DNA from: Malania oleifera
Lineage: Eukaryota; Streptophyta; Magnoliopsida; Santalales; Ximeniaceae
DNA: 64,000 nt
Reading direction: 5' to 3'
NCBI RefSeq assembly: GCF_029873635.1
Contig: NC_080417.1
Coordinates: 30,678,214-30,742,213 of the forward strand
Shown: one piece after another, positions 1 to 12,262 of the stretch
Layout: the number at the start of each line of letters is the position of its first letter
Position numbering within the stretch: position 1 is the stretch's first letter
Made by a program: the position numbers and the translations under genes
Notes under the pieces: model-generated
The model's database searches: none
Told to the model about the DNA's origin: nothing
What the model saw: only the letters and a program-made list of their open reading frames with translations

Positions 1-304
1 TAAGGCTAGTTAGTGGATGAAGGCTTTCAGTTAAATGGGATTAAGTTAAATTTGTTCTACTACCTCGATTTCTCTTTTTGGAGACATCCAATAATGTTAC
101 TAGAAAGATTCTTTGAGGATTTTTCTTCATGAGAGAAGAAAACTTTATGAAGGCTCTGAGGATTCTACTGAATATTATTAGTAGTAGTTTTCACTAGCAT
201 TATTCTTGCTACAGCTGGATGTTCTAGTTTAATAATTTTTGCGTAGTTCAAAAGATAGGAAATTTTTATTGGAACTCCGTAATTACTAAGCCATGCAAAT
301 GCAG

Positions 305-1624
305 ATATTTAGCTCCAGAGTATGCATCAAGTGGCAAGCTGACAGAGAAATCTGATGTTTTCTCATTCGGAGTCATGCTCTTGGAACTCATTACAGGACG
401 CCGACCTGTTGATACCACTAATACCTACATGGAAGATAGCTTAGTGGACTGGGTACGTTTTCCATTCCTTCAGTTCTAAGTATACCAATCCACTGCACAT
501 AGAATTGGCATCTCCTTGATGCCCTTCTGATCTATACTACCTTCACTGATCAAAAAACAAAGTATGCTAATGCACTGCTTATAGAAAACATTGTTGTGGC
601 GAAAAAAATTCCTCTATTCCGACTTTTTCTTGCTCTTTCCAATTTTTCGCGGGTACTTGATGAACAGGCTCGGCCACTTCTGTCACATGCACTGGAGGAT
701 GGCACCTATGATGAATTGGTGGATCCCCAATTGGAGAATAACTACAATCCTCATGAGATGTCATGCATGGTGTCTTGTGCTGCTGCAGCTGTTCGTCATT
801 CTGCTAAAAGACGTCCCAAAATGAGCCAGGTATGAAAGCATTTGAGAGCTTTGAGTTTCTCCATTATGTTACCCACGACGTTTGGAAGCTTGTATTTTCT
901 AATACAAGCAAGAGAAAGGTTGTACAATAACATACGAATTACGATTTAGCCAAAAACATAAAAGAGAAGTCCGTGAAAATATGTCATATATGGATGTTAT
1001 CAAAAACTTTTCTTTAAAATTGGGTTTAAATAAAAACAGCTCAAAGGAGCCTTCAAAGCAATGGCTTTAATATTTTATCTCAGAGTAGCTCATGAGTCTA
1101 TTGCTGGCAATCGATTGAAATCTCAATGAATTGTTAATGCAATATGCTAAAACAAACGTGAAAAGGATTTTCATTTGACTTCGCATTAGAAAAGGGCTTA
1201 AAATATTAAAGGGTTAATATTGCTATCTATTTGTAAATTGAAGGTTTCAATGAAGGGTTAATGGTTAAAAGCAATAAACTGAAAACTCTTTTTTTTTTTT
1301 TGTGATTAACTGTACATGTTATCCTATTTTGGAAAGTAGATAGTGCGAGCATTGGAAGGAGATGCATTGCTAGAGGACTTGAATGACGGTGTAAAGCCCG
1401 GCCAAAGCTCAATGTACAGCTCAAATGGGAGCTCAGACTATGATACAAGCGCGTACAACGCTGACATGAAGAAGTTCAGAAAGGTGGCACTGACGAGCCA
1501 GGAATATACAAGCAGTGACTTTGGAGCCACAAGTGAGTATGGGCTCAACCCATCCTCCTCCAGCGGAGACTCTCAGGAACTGACTCAAACATGGAGCCAC
1601 AAAAACAACAGCAGAAAACTCTGA
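305..1624 (+). CDS. PERK-type receptor-like protein kinase, last three coding exons (5' part outside window)
   Basis: Coding exons at 305-452, 668-829 and 1340-1624 join in frame across GT..AG introns (donors at 453 and 830; acceptors ending at 304, 667 and 1339). The first holds kinase subdomains VIII-IX, with the APE motif, the [16 protein letters not shown] block and RRPVD. The second holds the C-lobe up to RRPKMSQ. The third begins IVRALEGD and carries the tail [30 protein letters not shown] and [10 protein letters not shown]. That tail and the intron positions are typical of the proline-rich extensin-like receptor kinases (PERK), plasma-membrane serine/threonine kinases that sense the cell wall. 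The extracellular Pro-rich part, the membrane segment and the catalytic loop must lie upstream; positions 1-304 read as intron. The reading frame is intact, so the gene looks functional. Family assignment is firm; the exact paralogue is not determined. Confidence 0.92.
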
Positions 1625-2275
1625 TTAATTATATCAAAGAAAAAAGGCTTGAAATGACCAATTCAACTAATAATATATCTACATATAATATTGAATATGT
1701 AATTTCTACACTATTCGATTTACATTTATCTGGGATTCCCTTGCTACAAGTATTCCTATATGTGCAAGAAACATATACACGACACAAACCAAGAAGACTG
1801 GGATCTTCAATTAGCTGAATATTTATCTTCAACTTAAACGAGTACAATTGAACTTAATTAATTATTCTGTGGAGACAGACCTATATTTTATTATTTATTT
1901 AATTTTTTTGGATTGTAATTGAATTTATCTAAAGTTTAAGTTGGGTTTACTCTGAAATGTTCTTGCTTTTCATTTTTGAAGCTTTCTTGGTATTCTTTCA
2001 TCCCACCATAGGGACCTTTCCACAGCTTATTTTTTGACCGGATTTATGTTTATCATCAGCCCCTGCTGATGTGTTGGTTTTGGTTTTTTGCAACCTCTGT
2101 AATTTTATTCAGCACATTGATCAACCAAGGAAGGTACACTTGAAATGAGATGAAGGGTTCTTGAAAGTGGTGGAAAATTATGTGGATAGAATGTGTCTTG
2201 TGAGGGCTTTCTGCATTATGAGCATAAAAATGAGAAACTTCAATAAAATGAAATGCAATATGATTTCTTTCTTCT
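1625..2275 (+). other. 3' untranslated region of the PERK gene (inferred)
   Basis: The sequence after the stop codon is AT-rich with no coding potential. A candidate poly(A) signal, AATAAAATG, lies near 2243, followed by a T-rich stretch. The true cleavage site cannot be read from DNA alone. Confidence 0.5.
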
Positions 2276-3869
2276 TTTCTCTCTTTTTTTCTTCTTTTAT
2301 TGGGTCAGGGTGCGGGCAATATGACTTCGTTTTTTACAACATTTCTAAACATAAATGGCATCATTTTAATTGCATGAGTAAAGGCACATTTTTTTTATTT
2401 TATTTTGAATAAAAGTAATATTGTTACTTCATATGATTACTCTATTTCTTTATCGAACATAGTTTTTAATTCACTAATGCTAAAGCCAAAACATGCTTTT
2501 TTTTTTCATGGGATAATTCAAAACACAACTTGGAGACTTCCCAATTTGGAACTAAAAAAAATATCATGGACCTCGAAGTACAAAGTACAAACTAAACAAG
2601 CCTATAGTGGACCTCCAAGTACAAAGTACAAACTAAACAAGCCTATAGTCATCCGGTTAATAAAATGAAACTTACAATGTCTAAAATTGCATTTGAGTCC
2701 TAAGATATTTTCCAAAATACTATTGGGGCCAATAAGATCATATTATGGGTTATAGATTGCTTGACCAATCATTGGGGAATCCCCTTCAAAACTAATTAGA
2801 AAACATAAATTGATGTAAAGCAAATTCAATCACACTTCTCAATACTAAACCTTCTACTCTAAAAAGGGCTGCATGAGTAGATATCTTCAAACAAGGAACT
2901 CACGACATTAGTGGGAATTTTTAATGCGATGGCCTATATAAAGACTTCTTTACTATCATTAGATAGCTAGATATTTTCCAAAATTAATCTTTAATACCAT
3001 CAAAGATGCCTATGTTAGATCTTCTAAGTCTAACCACCATAGGGAGACCCAAATAATTTTTATGGCATTCTACAACCTTCATATCCATTAACATAAAATG
3101 ATTCATGCAAGTTTCTACTATAATATTTGCACTGAAAGCAAGTTTTGGCTTGTCGGAGATTAATTTGTTGCCCTAAAACCACCTCATAAGCACCCTAAAT
3201 ATCCAACATCATCCTACATTAAGAAGGTTTGAAAACAACCACACTTCTAAAGTGGTGAATGTTGTGTTTTCATAATAATTTACAGATTACATTGTATAAT
3301 TACAAATTAATGACCTATTAATTAGAGGAAGGATGAAAGGAAACATAATACATAATGTTGACATTTTGAGTCCAGTCCTTGTTTTGATACTGACAAAGCG
3401 CAAGTTACTTATATGTGTATCCAGTATGTGAACAGATTTATATTTCAGGACACAAGTAAGGGAATGTAAAATGGAAGCCAAGACGGAACTTAAACGCATT
3501 CAACTTAGCATATTCCATGACGAATTGAAGAGCAAAAGAAGACATATTTGTTTCATTTTGTATATGCATTTTATTTAAATTTGGTCTGTAATAATGCATC
3601 TCATGCATGATATGAGTGCTCATTATGAGCTTAAATTGTGTAATTAGGTGTTTTAATTTGTGCATTGGGGCTTAGATTTTTAATTAAATACCTAATTACT
3701 CTCAATATTTTAACGTTGTATCTTATTTATAATCTCTGGGTTTTATTGAGCAATTTATGAATTTTTGGTATTTTTTTATAGCAAAAAAATTATTGGGAGA
3801 TAAAACCGACATCAATTCGTAATTCGCACATAACTTTTCCATCCGAGTTCCGATCGAGACGATTCAAAA
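2276..3869. other. Intergenic AT-rich sequence, no gene seen
   Basis: Short open frames here lack codon bias or recognisable motifs. The only clear structure is a perfect-looking two-copy 41-bp direct repeat at 2568-2649. Nothing else was assigned. Confidence 0.6.
2568..2649. repeat. 41-bp direct duplication, two copies
   Basis: The units 2568-2608 and 2609-2649 both read GGACCTC then AAGTACAAAGTACAAAC and end CCTATAGT, with one mismatch. Each unit also contains a smaller AAGTACA duplication. This looks like a simple replication-slippage duplication. Confidence 0.85.
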
Positions 3870-3988
3870 TTTTGGAGAAAGATGAGAAGATTATCTATGA
3901 CTTTCGTGTTTCAAGTTTCAAGAGATATGGATTTCAGAAGGGTCAAGATTGGCCTCATTCCCAAAGAAATAAAAAGAAGAAGAAAAGG

Positions 3989-4022
<34 letters not shown>

Positions 4023-5700
4023 ATGTGACCCAGCCATACAGCCGGGTCGGATCTCCTTTGTTCGGGCCTCTTGTGAGCGTAGGGCTTCCATCTCCCTCCC
4101 CTATTTAATTTCTCTCCTCTTAGCAGCGAGAGCCCCCTCCTTCCCTTCCCTTCCCTCTCTCACTCCCTCATTCTCCCTTACTCTCCCCTTCGCTATCTCC
4201 TCTCTGCAAGCCCTGCACCCCCTCTCCTTCTTCTCCCATTTTCCTCTCATTCTTCCTTTTCTCCCTCTGCTCTCTCGGCCATTCTCTCTCATTCCCTTTC
4301 TCACACACACTTCTTCTCTCTCTTTAACTCTTTCGGCTCTCCCCTTACTCCCAACCTTCTCTTCCCTTTCCTCTCTCCCTCTCCTTCCAGCTCTCTCTCT
4401 CTTGAAGGCCTACTGAACCAGCCGCACTGCTCCTCCTTCTTCTTCCCAGCTACTGTCAATCATCCTCTCGGCTACTACTCAAAGACCTGAGGACCTGCTG
4501 CCATCCCAAGCCACCTCCCTGCGTTCCTGTAACCACAATCGAGCCTTTTTGCTGCTCCAGCCACACCTAAGAGCTGCTCCAGCCACCTGAAGCCATACCA
4601 ACCACACCCAAGACAACCAGCCAGCTACCCCGAGCCCCTACCTGCTGCTGCCACTGCTGAAGACCCGAGACCCCCTACTGTGAAGAAGCCGCTGCTCTGC
4701 TGCTGTAAGCCACCCCAAGAAGTCCAGCCACTCCCAACTCTCTCTCCCTTCTTTCTTTTTCTTTTTTTCTTTCTTTTCTTCTTTCTTTTCTTCATTCTCT
4801 TTCCTTTTAATTGAATCTTTTTATTATTGTTTTTAAGGATTTAAGTTATTGTTATTTATTTTCTTTGGAAAAAATTTATTTTAAGTTTTAATTTCTAAAG
4901 TTTGTTTGGATGTTATTATTGTGGTAGAATTTTAATTAAAATTTCAATTTTTTTTATCTTGTTTGAAGTCTTTTAATTAAAGTTAATTTCTTTCTCTATT
5001 CTTCGTATTTATTTAGCGTTGGTTGAGTGATTATGTCTAAGTTCATGTTGATCTCCTAATATAAAAAGAAAAAAAATAAACATATTTTCTTTAGGATTTA
5101 TATTAATTGTCTTCTTTAAGATTTAAATTTTGTTGAGTTCGATTTAGTTTAAGTTTTATTAAAGTCCATTTTTTTTAGTGTTCTGATTGTTTATGGTTTA
5201 GTTCTTGAAGTCTTGGATTCCTGTTTCATTTTTTGATTGCACTTAAATTAGTGTTATTAAAAATTGTGGTTAGTTGCTTTCTCAGTCTTGCATGCTTTAA
5301 TTAAGTAGGAAAGTTCTTGCCTTTAGTTTTTAGTCTTGTCCAAGGTTCAACGCGTGTTTCAATTCTTGTTCGGTTGTTAACGTAGGATTTTCGTTTCTTG
5401 TTGTTTAATTCAGTGCATGTTAGGGTTTTAGAGTTTAAATTGCATGTTCGTTTAATTTGTCAAAAGAAATCTCAAACAAATCCAGAAAATCCGAATCTGA
5501 ACTGAGTTCGGTAACTTTTTATTTTCTATTGGAAATACACAAAATTTGAGACTAAACCGCATTCCCTGAGGAGACGATCTAACCTTTAGGCTAAATATTA
5601 CACGACATAATTCTTATACTTTGAATAGCTTCCGAACCGCTTATTTTTTGAGTGAGTCAAATATTAAGCTCAAAACATGACCATAGGCTGACCATAGAGT
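3870..5700 (+). mobile_element. Probable degraded LTR of a Ty3/gypsy-like element
   Basis: The order of composition resembles a large plant LTR. There is an AT-rich U3-like part with an (AT)n microsatellite at 3991-4020, a possible TATA-like TATTTAAT near 4103, then a strongly pyrimidine-rich leader (4105-4750), a T-rich stretch, and near 5560 the phrase CATTCCCTGAGGAGACGATC followed by TATTACACGACATAA. That last phrase resembles the conserved CCCTGTGGAT-ACGAC region near the end of Athila-type LTRs. No partner LTR, primer-binding site, target duplication or coding region was found, so limits and family are uncertain. It might instead be non-coding sequence of another origin. Confidence 0.35.
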
Positions 5701-6144
5701 GACCTTAGGGACCCTACACCTTCATGAAAAATCTTTCACACTCGAATTTAAAATCATACAAGGGTGATAAAATGTTTTCGAAAACAAAACAAAGCTTAAA
5801 TTGTAATTTCAACCAAGTCTGGGCGACCAGCCATTTCAGGTTCTAAATGCCTCGGTCAACCGACCTTAGCTGACTGAGCTCTTCATGTAGTGAGCGCCTC
5901 AGTCGACCGGCCACTTCGTTTGGCCAATTCTAACAAGTCAGCCGAGTGGCACCTTTAGTTTAAAACAATCACGACTGACCGACCGTTATAAACCGGTAGA
6001 CCGACCTTAAGGCCAGCCGATCGAACCTATAAAGGTTCGGAGTCGTCCTTGGCTCAGCCAATCTATTGACCTAACATGACTTTTCAATCTTATTTTGATG
6101 ATAACAAATGAAGGATACCTTAACATGTGTTGTTAAGTGATAAT
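5701..6144. repeat. LTR-like flank interrupted by the CACTA element (left part)
   Basis: This stretch has several G+C-rich repeats of the type GTCGACCGACC or CAGTCGACCGG, followed at 6084-6110 by TTATTTTGATGATAACAAA. That phrase is a hallmark I associate with many SIRE-type and similar plant copia LTRs. The sequence resumes at 29919 beyond the CACTA element with AAT-GTTACAGGATTAAAATG and later GTGAGAGTGTCTTTGTACAC, also LTR-like. I infer that the CACTA element landed in an older LTR. Exact LTR ends are not determined. Confidence 0.4.
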
Positions 6145-7015
6145 CACTATAAAAAAACTGACTTTTAGTGACGAAATTATTAGTGACGGATTCAATTTCG
6201 TCACTAAAGCGGGGGGGTATTAGTGATGAATTTGAAAATCGTCACTAATACGAAACTATTAGTGACGAAATTGTATCTGTCACTAATAATATTGTCACTA
6301 AAAATCAAAAAAAAACCTAGAGAAATAGTTTTTCGAGCAGAAATTATCCCGAGAAAATATTTGCGACGATTTATATAGTATTAGTGACGAATAAAATCCG
6401 TCACTAAAAGATTCTTATTAGTGACGAATAAATAACCGTCACTACTATTATTTTAAAAATAAATATTTTTTTTGTTTCAGAATATTAGTGACGAATTTGT
6501 ATATTCGTCACTATTGCCCCAGTATTAGTGATGAACTCGAGAACCATCACTAATAATTCCCGTATTTAAAAATAAATAAGATTTTTTTTCAGAGTATTAG
6601 TGACGAATTTCTTTATTCGTCACTATTTGCCTATTATTAGTGACGGATTTGGGAACCGTCACTAAACTTCTCGTATTTAAAAATAATCTCAATATTTTTG
6701 TTTTAGAGTATTAGTGACGAATTGTTATATTCGTCACTATTGCCCCAGTATTAGTGACGGATTTGAGAACCGTCACTAATGTTTCCTGTATTTTAAAATA
6801 ATTTCAATTTTTTTATTTCAGATTGTTAGTAACGAATATCGATATTCGTCACTATTTCCCTTGTATTAGTGATGGATTTGAGGAACGTCACTAATAATTC
6901 ACGTATTTTAAAAAAAAAAAAAATTTGGTTGCAGAATATTAGTGACTAATTTATTAGTTCGTCACTATTGCCCTACTAGTAGTGATGGTTATGGATTCGT
7001 CACTACTAGTCATTT
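6145..7015. repeat. CACTA left terminus and subterminal repeat array
   Basis: About thirty copies of a TAGTGACG-type motif occur in both orientations, often as pairs facing each other that could form hairpins. From about 6479 to 7000 they are organised in a higher-order tandem repeat of about 113 bp (starts near 6480, 6592, 6705, 6820 and 6933). Each unit has two inverted motif pairs and ends in an AT-rich block. In known En/Spm elements such subterminal motifs bind the element's own TNPA-type protein to align the ends for excision. Confidence 0.85.
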
Positions 7016-7349
7016 TATTAACTTTGTTTGATCTTCCTTCTCTTCCCTCCTTTCCTTTTCCTTTCCCCCTCATCTATGCACCTCCCCTCCTTTCCCTCTT
7101 CCTTCTTCCCCCTGACTTTCCCTCCTCCCTTCTTTCCCCTCCTTTCCTTCCTCCTCCGGCTGCCTTCAGTAGGTACCGCAACCACCGCTGCTGCAACCCA
7201 CCACTCGCTGTCACTCAGAGCCAGAGCCCCAGCCGTGCCGCCACTACCCGGCCAGTTACTCACCATCTGGTACCTCGCCTTCGGCTGCACTTGGAGCCGC
7301 ACCCCTAGCCGCGCCGCCACTTGAGTCCTCTGCCTCCCAACCCCAGCTG
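7016..7349 (+). other. Probable non-coding first exon of the CACTA transcript
   Basis: Just inside the subterminal repeats is a pyrimidine-rich then GC-rich block ending CCCAGCTG followed by GTATGT at 7350, a good splice donor. A leader exon with a first intron fits the usual CACTA layout, but there is no direct evidence of transcription. Open frames here are low-complexity and I do not regard them as proteins. Confidence 0.35.
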
Positions 7350-8538
7350 GTATGTTTTTTTTATTATTATTGAAATGTGGGCGATTTTGGGCTATGGAGG
7401 CTAGGATCCATTGGATCAAGAATTTGCTTTAGCAAATTCTTGGAATATAAGAATGAAATTTATTTTTCATTATATTTTCTCTTAATATTAAATATTGTTA
7501 TAAATACAAAGTTATTCTAATATGATTTAAATGTTCAAACAATCAAAATACTTATAATATGTAAAATCAACTTCTTATTTATTTATCTGCCATGTATTTT
7601 ATTTCTTTCTCACTTTCTATGATAATAAAGAATGAAAAAATAAATTCTTCATATTTTTCTTTCCTTTATCTAACATTTTCCAAATTTTAAACAAGTCCTT
7701 AATTTTTATGCTTTTTTTTTTTTTTAAATGTTTTCCAAATTCTAAATCACAACCAAAGCAAAAATCAAAATTTCTAAAATTTTGCTCACCATGAAATTCA
7801 ACAGTTAGTTCAAAATAGCAAATTTTTTTTACACAACACACACACAAAGAACTTCACAGCATATTTAGAATAGAATGATATTAAACTTCCTCAAAACATT
7901 CACAATTACACCCATTTCTAGCAACGATTAAATAAAATTCAATGGACACAAAAAAAAAAAAAAAAGAACCATTTAGCTACCACAAAGCCATTGAAACTTC
8001 ACTCTGCAAAAAAATTTAAAACCCATTAAGCTCAACCCAACAACAATTGTTTTGCTTCCTCGTGCCGTAGAAATTCTCCAAAGAAACTTCATAACCAAAA
8101 TAGTGATAACCTTTTTGTTTTCAAAGAGTAGAAAATAATGCTTTGAGTCTCACCATAAAATCTGGGAAAGTAAATTTTGTTCCCCATTTCTAGGGTTTTA
8201 GCGACTGCCCATACAGAGGACGAATCACTGACAAAGAGCATATGGTTTATCAAACTCTCAATCTTGACCCATACCATGGCAGTGCGATTTAGCCTGAAGA
8301 CCTCAACCCATTTTCCCAAATGACCCACAAAAACTTATAAGAGCTCTCCATCACATTCTGCCAAGTAGCCTCCATTTGACTCAAAAATTTGTTTGACTCA
8401 AAAACTTTGATGGGTAGTAGATGGTGACAGCTACATGCAAGATATATTTATAGCATAAAGCGTTTCAATTTATGATTGCAAATTAGAAACATAGACCCTC
8501 TTGGGATTCTCTTCTTTAAATGACATTGCATCTTTTAT
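7350..8538 (+). other. CACTA internal non-coding sequence (possible intron 1), left of copia-1
   Basis: AT-rich sequence without recognisable coding content. It is split by copia-1 and then copia-2, and its continuation at 17373-18551 leads to the TNP2 gene. The 214 bp at 12049-12262 between the two copia elements belongs to the same stretch. Confidence 0.5.
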
Positions 8539-8543
8539 ATATA

Positions 8544-8793
8544 TGTTAGAGCTAGAGCCAAAAGACAATCAGGAGAAGCTAAGTTGGAAAACGTGGTGAA
8601 ATTAATTTCACGCGGTGCATTTATCCACCATTAAATCTCTCCATTTTAACTTCCATTCATGCTTAATTTTATCCTAAATATGATTTAAATTCCAAGCCTA
8701 TAAAAAGAGGGCTATGGAAGATGTAATTGTACAGCACAGGTGTGTGTAAGAAGTGTGAGAAGCTCAGAGAGAGCAGAGAGGAAAAAGGGAGGA

Positions 8794-8824
<31 letters not shown>

Positions 8825-8947
8825 ATTGTAATATTTTTCGGCGATAATGAATACTTGGTGTGTGCTCCTTGAACGTAGGTCGTTATTGACCGAACCACGT
8901 TAAATTTTTGGTGTCACTTTGATCTGGATGCGCACAGGTTCCTAACA
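8544..8947 (+). repeat. Copia-1 5' LTR
   Basis: A 404-bp LTR with a TATA-like CTATAAAAAGAGG near 8698 followed by a leader and an (AG)n microsatellite near 8793-8822. By eye it differs from the 3' copy at about one base in twenty, so the insertion is old but later than the CACTA element. Confidence 0.9.
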
Positions 8948-9636
8948 AGTGGTATCAAAGCCCGGTTGAAGCAGAAAAGCCAGATTGGAAGTGATCCCAA
9001 AATTCAGAACTTTGTCCAGTAAATCAAAACGGCTTTTTGAGGCTACCATCGCATTCAACTCGTCGAGATGAAGAGAAGGGTGCCGGCCGGAGCTCCAAAG
9101 GAGTTCAAAAGAAGACGCACGCACCCTCACGCACCTTGCCGAAGCAAGACGCCTCACCACACGCCGGCAACCAGTCTCTCACGCGCTCAACGTGTTGCAC
9201 GTGTCTTCTTTGCCCGATCTGCCTCGACCCGACCCGGTTCACTCCCAGACCAAACCCTGCAGGTGACTCAAACCCGGGTGAACCCGAGATCCGATCCCCG
9301 ACCCAGATCCAACTCGCCGCTTAGAACCGACCACGTCAGCGCAGCTGCATCAGCTGCCACGCCATCAATGCCACGTCAGTAGGAGTGTGGGGCCCACCCT
9401 GCCACGTCATCAGTGGGACCCACCTCTGCCACGTCAACAAGCTTGACCAAGTTTGACTAGGTTTGACCAAACTTTGACTGAGCTTTTCGAAGTCGTTTTG
9501 GGTCCATTTTTCGAGCGAATTGAACCATTTCTAGGGTTTTCGATCGTTTCGGATCCAACCGAGCTATCCATTTAAACTAATTCCATCTCTAAATCAGTGA
9601 ATCAAGATATCGAATGAAAAGAGCTCAAAATTCAAA

Positions 9637-11576
9637 ATGTTCAATGGAAACAATTTTGGTTTTTGGAAGATGCAGATAAAAGATTATTTGTTTGGGAAGG
9701 AATTGGACTTACCATTGAAGGGTAAGCCAACATCCATGAACGAGGACAAGTGGGAGTTTCTTGATTGAAAAGCCCTCGAAGCCATCAGAATGACGTTGTC
9801 GAAATTTGTGGCATTCAATATCAAGCATATAACATCTACTAAGTCTCTGATGGATGCGTTCTCTAATATGTACGAGCAGCCTTCAGTCGCAAACAAGATT
9901 GATCTCATGAAAAGACTATATACGATGAACATGTCTGCAGGTAAAAGTTTCAGTAGGCATTTGAATAACTTCAATGAGTTGTTTGATCAACTAGCCTCAA
10001 TCGTTATAACTTTTGATAATGAGATTCGGGCCCTATTGATTCTCAGTCAATTGCCTGAAAGTTGGAATGGTGTTGTTACTGTCATCAATAGCTCCGCAGG
10101 AAAATTGAAACTTGTATACGATGATGTCATCAACATGATTTTGACGAAGGAAATAAGAATGCAGTAGAACCATGACTCCACTTCGAGTTCGGCATTGAAC
10201 ATGGAGAGTTGAGGTAAAGGAAATAGGAATGGCTGATCAAACAACCACGGTAGATCTAGGCCCAAGCGGTCTCAATCCAGAAATCCCAGAGGTACTCAGG
10301 ACACAGGCTCCCAAAGCACAAAAGTTATTGAGTGTTAGAACTATGGAAAGACTGGTCATTACAAGAACTAGTGTAGAAGTCAGAAGAAAGAGTACGAGAT
10401 GAAGGCAAAGACAGAAGCAAATATTGCTTCCGAAAATGATGAGATGTTGATCTGCTCTTTGGAGAGCAAGCAGGAGTCTTGGGTGTTAGACTCCGGAGCT
10501 TAATTTCATGCCACTTGCAGCAGAGATTGCCTAAAGGGATATACATCAGGTAATTTTGGTAAAGTTTATCTGGGCAATGATCAATTATGTGACATTGCCA
10601 GTAAGGGGACTGTAAAGATCAAAATGAATGGGTCAGTTTGGAAACTGAGAGATATCAGGTATATTCCAGACCTGAGAAAGAATTTGATCTCAGTTGGTCA
10701 GCTGGCAGATGAGGGATACACGACGAAATTAATTGGTGATGAATGGAAAGTTTCAAAGGGTGTACTAACGATTGCACAAGGTAAGAAAAGCAGAAAACTT
10801 TTTCTAACCTCCAATGCCTCTATGTCTATTTCAGTTGCTGCAGGAAATGACAACAGTAACATCTGGCACCAACGACTTGGTCACATGAGCGAGAGAGGAC
10901 TCAGGGTGATGCACTCAAAGGAAAAATTGAGTGGTCTACAGTCAGTACGGGTTGACATGTGTGAGGATTGTATAGTCAGGAAACAGAAAATGGTTAGTTT
11001 CTAGATAAACACCCATGCCCCAGAGAAGAAGGGACTAGAACTGGTCCACTCATAATGTGTTGGGACACATCAGCAAAATACCAAGAATCCTCAGGTGGAA
11101 GAACCAATGGGCAGATCGTCGCACCACCGTCTCTTACTCCAGCTCTGAAGCTTAGGAGATCTACTTGGTCCCATATACCAAACAAAAGGTATATTGATTA
11201 CTTACTTCCTACATATGGAGAAAAGCTCGAATGCTATGATGAAGCATGTCAGGTGGCAGATACGAGCAAGTGGGAGCTTGCGATGAAAGATGAGATGAAG
11301 TCCCTCACCTCCAACAAAACGTGGAAGTTGCCCAAAGGCCTTCACAACAAGTGGGTGTATAGAATCGAAGAGGAGTACGACAGCTCCAGAAGGTACAAGC
11401 CTCAGTTGGTAGTCAAAGGCTTTGAGCAGAAGGAAGGGATTGACTACAACAAAATTTTTACACCAGTTGTGAAGATGACAGCCATCAGATTAGTCCGCAG
11501 AAATCGAGCAAACAGGAAGATGGTGACTCTAGAGAAACTGAAGTTGTATTCAACTTCAGTTGGTCTTCATCCTTGA
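9637..11576 (+). pseudogene. Copia-1 gag-pol remnant (Tnt1/Tork-like)
   Basis: From 9637 the frame reads as a copia gag (FNGNNFGFWKMQIKDYLF) with an in-frame stop near 9766, and the capsid-type region runs to 10167. A zinc-knuckle remnant near 10336-10380 has stops in place of key positions. The protease motif WVLDSGA lies near 10480, followed by a stop. The GAG-pre-integrase segment (WHQRLGHMSERGL) is at 10860-10990. After that the integrase core is absent, and at about 11146-11500 only the start of the reverse transcriptase region remains (NKWVYRIEEE, VVKGFEQKEGIDYN). A short unrelated-looking tail ends at 11576. It cannot encode a working polyprotein. A non-autonomous copy could still have been mobilised by relatives because LTRs, primer site and polypurine tract are present. 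Confidence 0.85.
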
Positions 11577-11651
11577 AGACACATATTATGAGCACATCAT
11601 TTATTCATGATACTCTGGTTGAGGAGGTGTCTCTGCCTCCAAGTGGGAGAT

Positions 11652-11892
11652 TGTTAGAGCTGGAGCCAGAAGACAGCCAGGAAAAGCTAAATTGGAAAAC
11701 GTGGTAAAATTAATTTCACGTGGTGCATTTATCCACCATTAAATCTCTCCATTTTAACTTCTATTCATGTTTAATTTTATCTTAAATATGATTTAAATTC
11801 CAAGCCTATAAAAAGAGGGCTATGGAAGATGTAATTGTACAGCACAGGTGTGTGCAAAAGTGTGAGAAGCTCAGAGAGAGCAGAGAGGAAGA

Positions 11893-11928
<36 letters not shown>

Positions 11929-12048
11929 GTAATATTTTTCGGCGATAGTGAATACTTGGTATGTGCTCCGTGGCCATAGGTCATTATTGACCGAACCACA
12001 TTAAATCTTTGGTGTCACTTTGATCTGGATGCTCACAGGTTCCTAACA
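11652..12048 (+). repeat. Copia-1 3' LTR
   Basis: The 397-bp partner of the 5' LTR, with the same TGTTAGAGC start and CCTAACA end. The (AG)n tract near 11899-11925 has a different length from that in the 5' copy. Confidence 0.9.
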
Positions 12049-12262
12049 ATATATATATATTAGATACTTAAACACCATTTGGATACACTAATAGTAACAT
12101 CAATCAATAATTAAATTTGTTAAAAAGAGAATATACAAAATAATTAAATAGTTAGAAAATAAACTAAAGAATAAACAGTACAATATGCCAGAGACATAAG
12201 ATAATTTCACCAACCACACAAGCAAACTAATTAACTTATTGAAATTTAAAGTTTGAGGAGTA

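Larger units (their letters stand above)
8544..12048 (+). mobile_element. Copia-1: Ty1/copia LTR retrotransposon, internally deleted, inserted in the CACTA element
   Basis: Two similar LTRs (8544-8947 and 11652-12048) begin TGTTAGAGC and end CCTAACA, and both sides carry the 5-bp duplication ATATA (8539-8543 and 12049-12053). A primer-binding site complementary to initiator tRNA-Met, TGGTATCAAAGC, is at 8950-8961. A purine-rich tract AAGTGGGAGA sits at 11641-11650, just before the 3' LTR. The 2.7-kb interior is far shorter than in a complete copia element. The integrase core, most of the reverse transcriptase and the RNase H are missing. Confidence 0.93.

Noticed and set aside
591..835. Alternative longer exon including the sequence before 668
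   Set aside because: The block before the acceptor at 666-667 is T-rich intron; PERK homology starts exactly at ARPLLSHAL.
7018..7419. Pro/Ser-rich plus-strand and Arg/Lys-rich minus-strand frames of 98-133 codons
   Set aside because: Pyrimidine-rich leader of the CACTA element; low complexity, no domain, and a splice donor ends the block.
9037..9382. Frames of 95-104 codons in the copia-1 leader
   Set aside because: Untranslated region between primer-binding site and gag; no motif, and gag starts at 9637.
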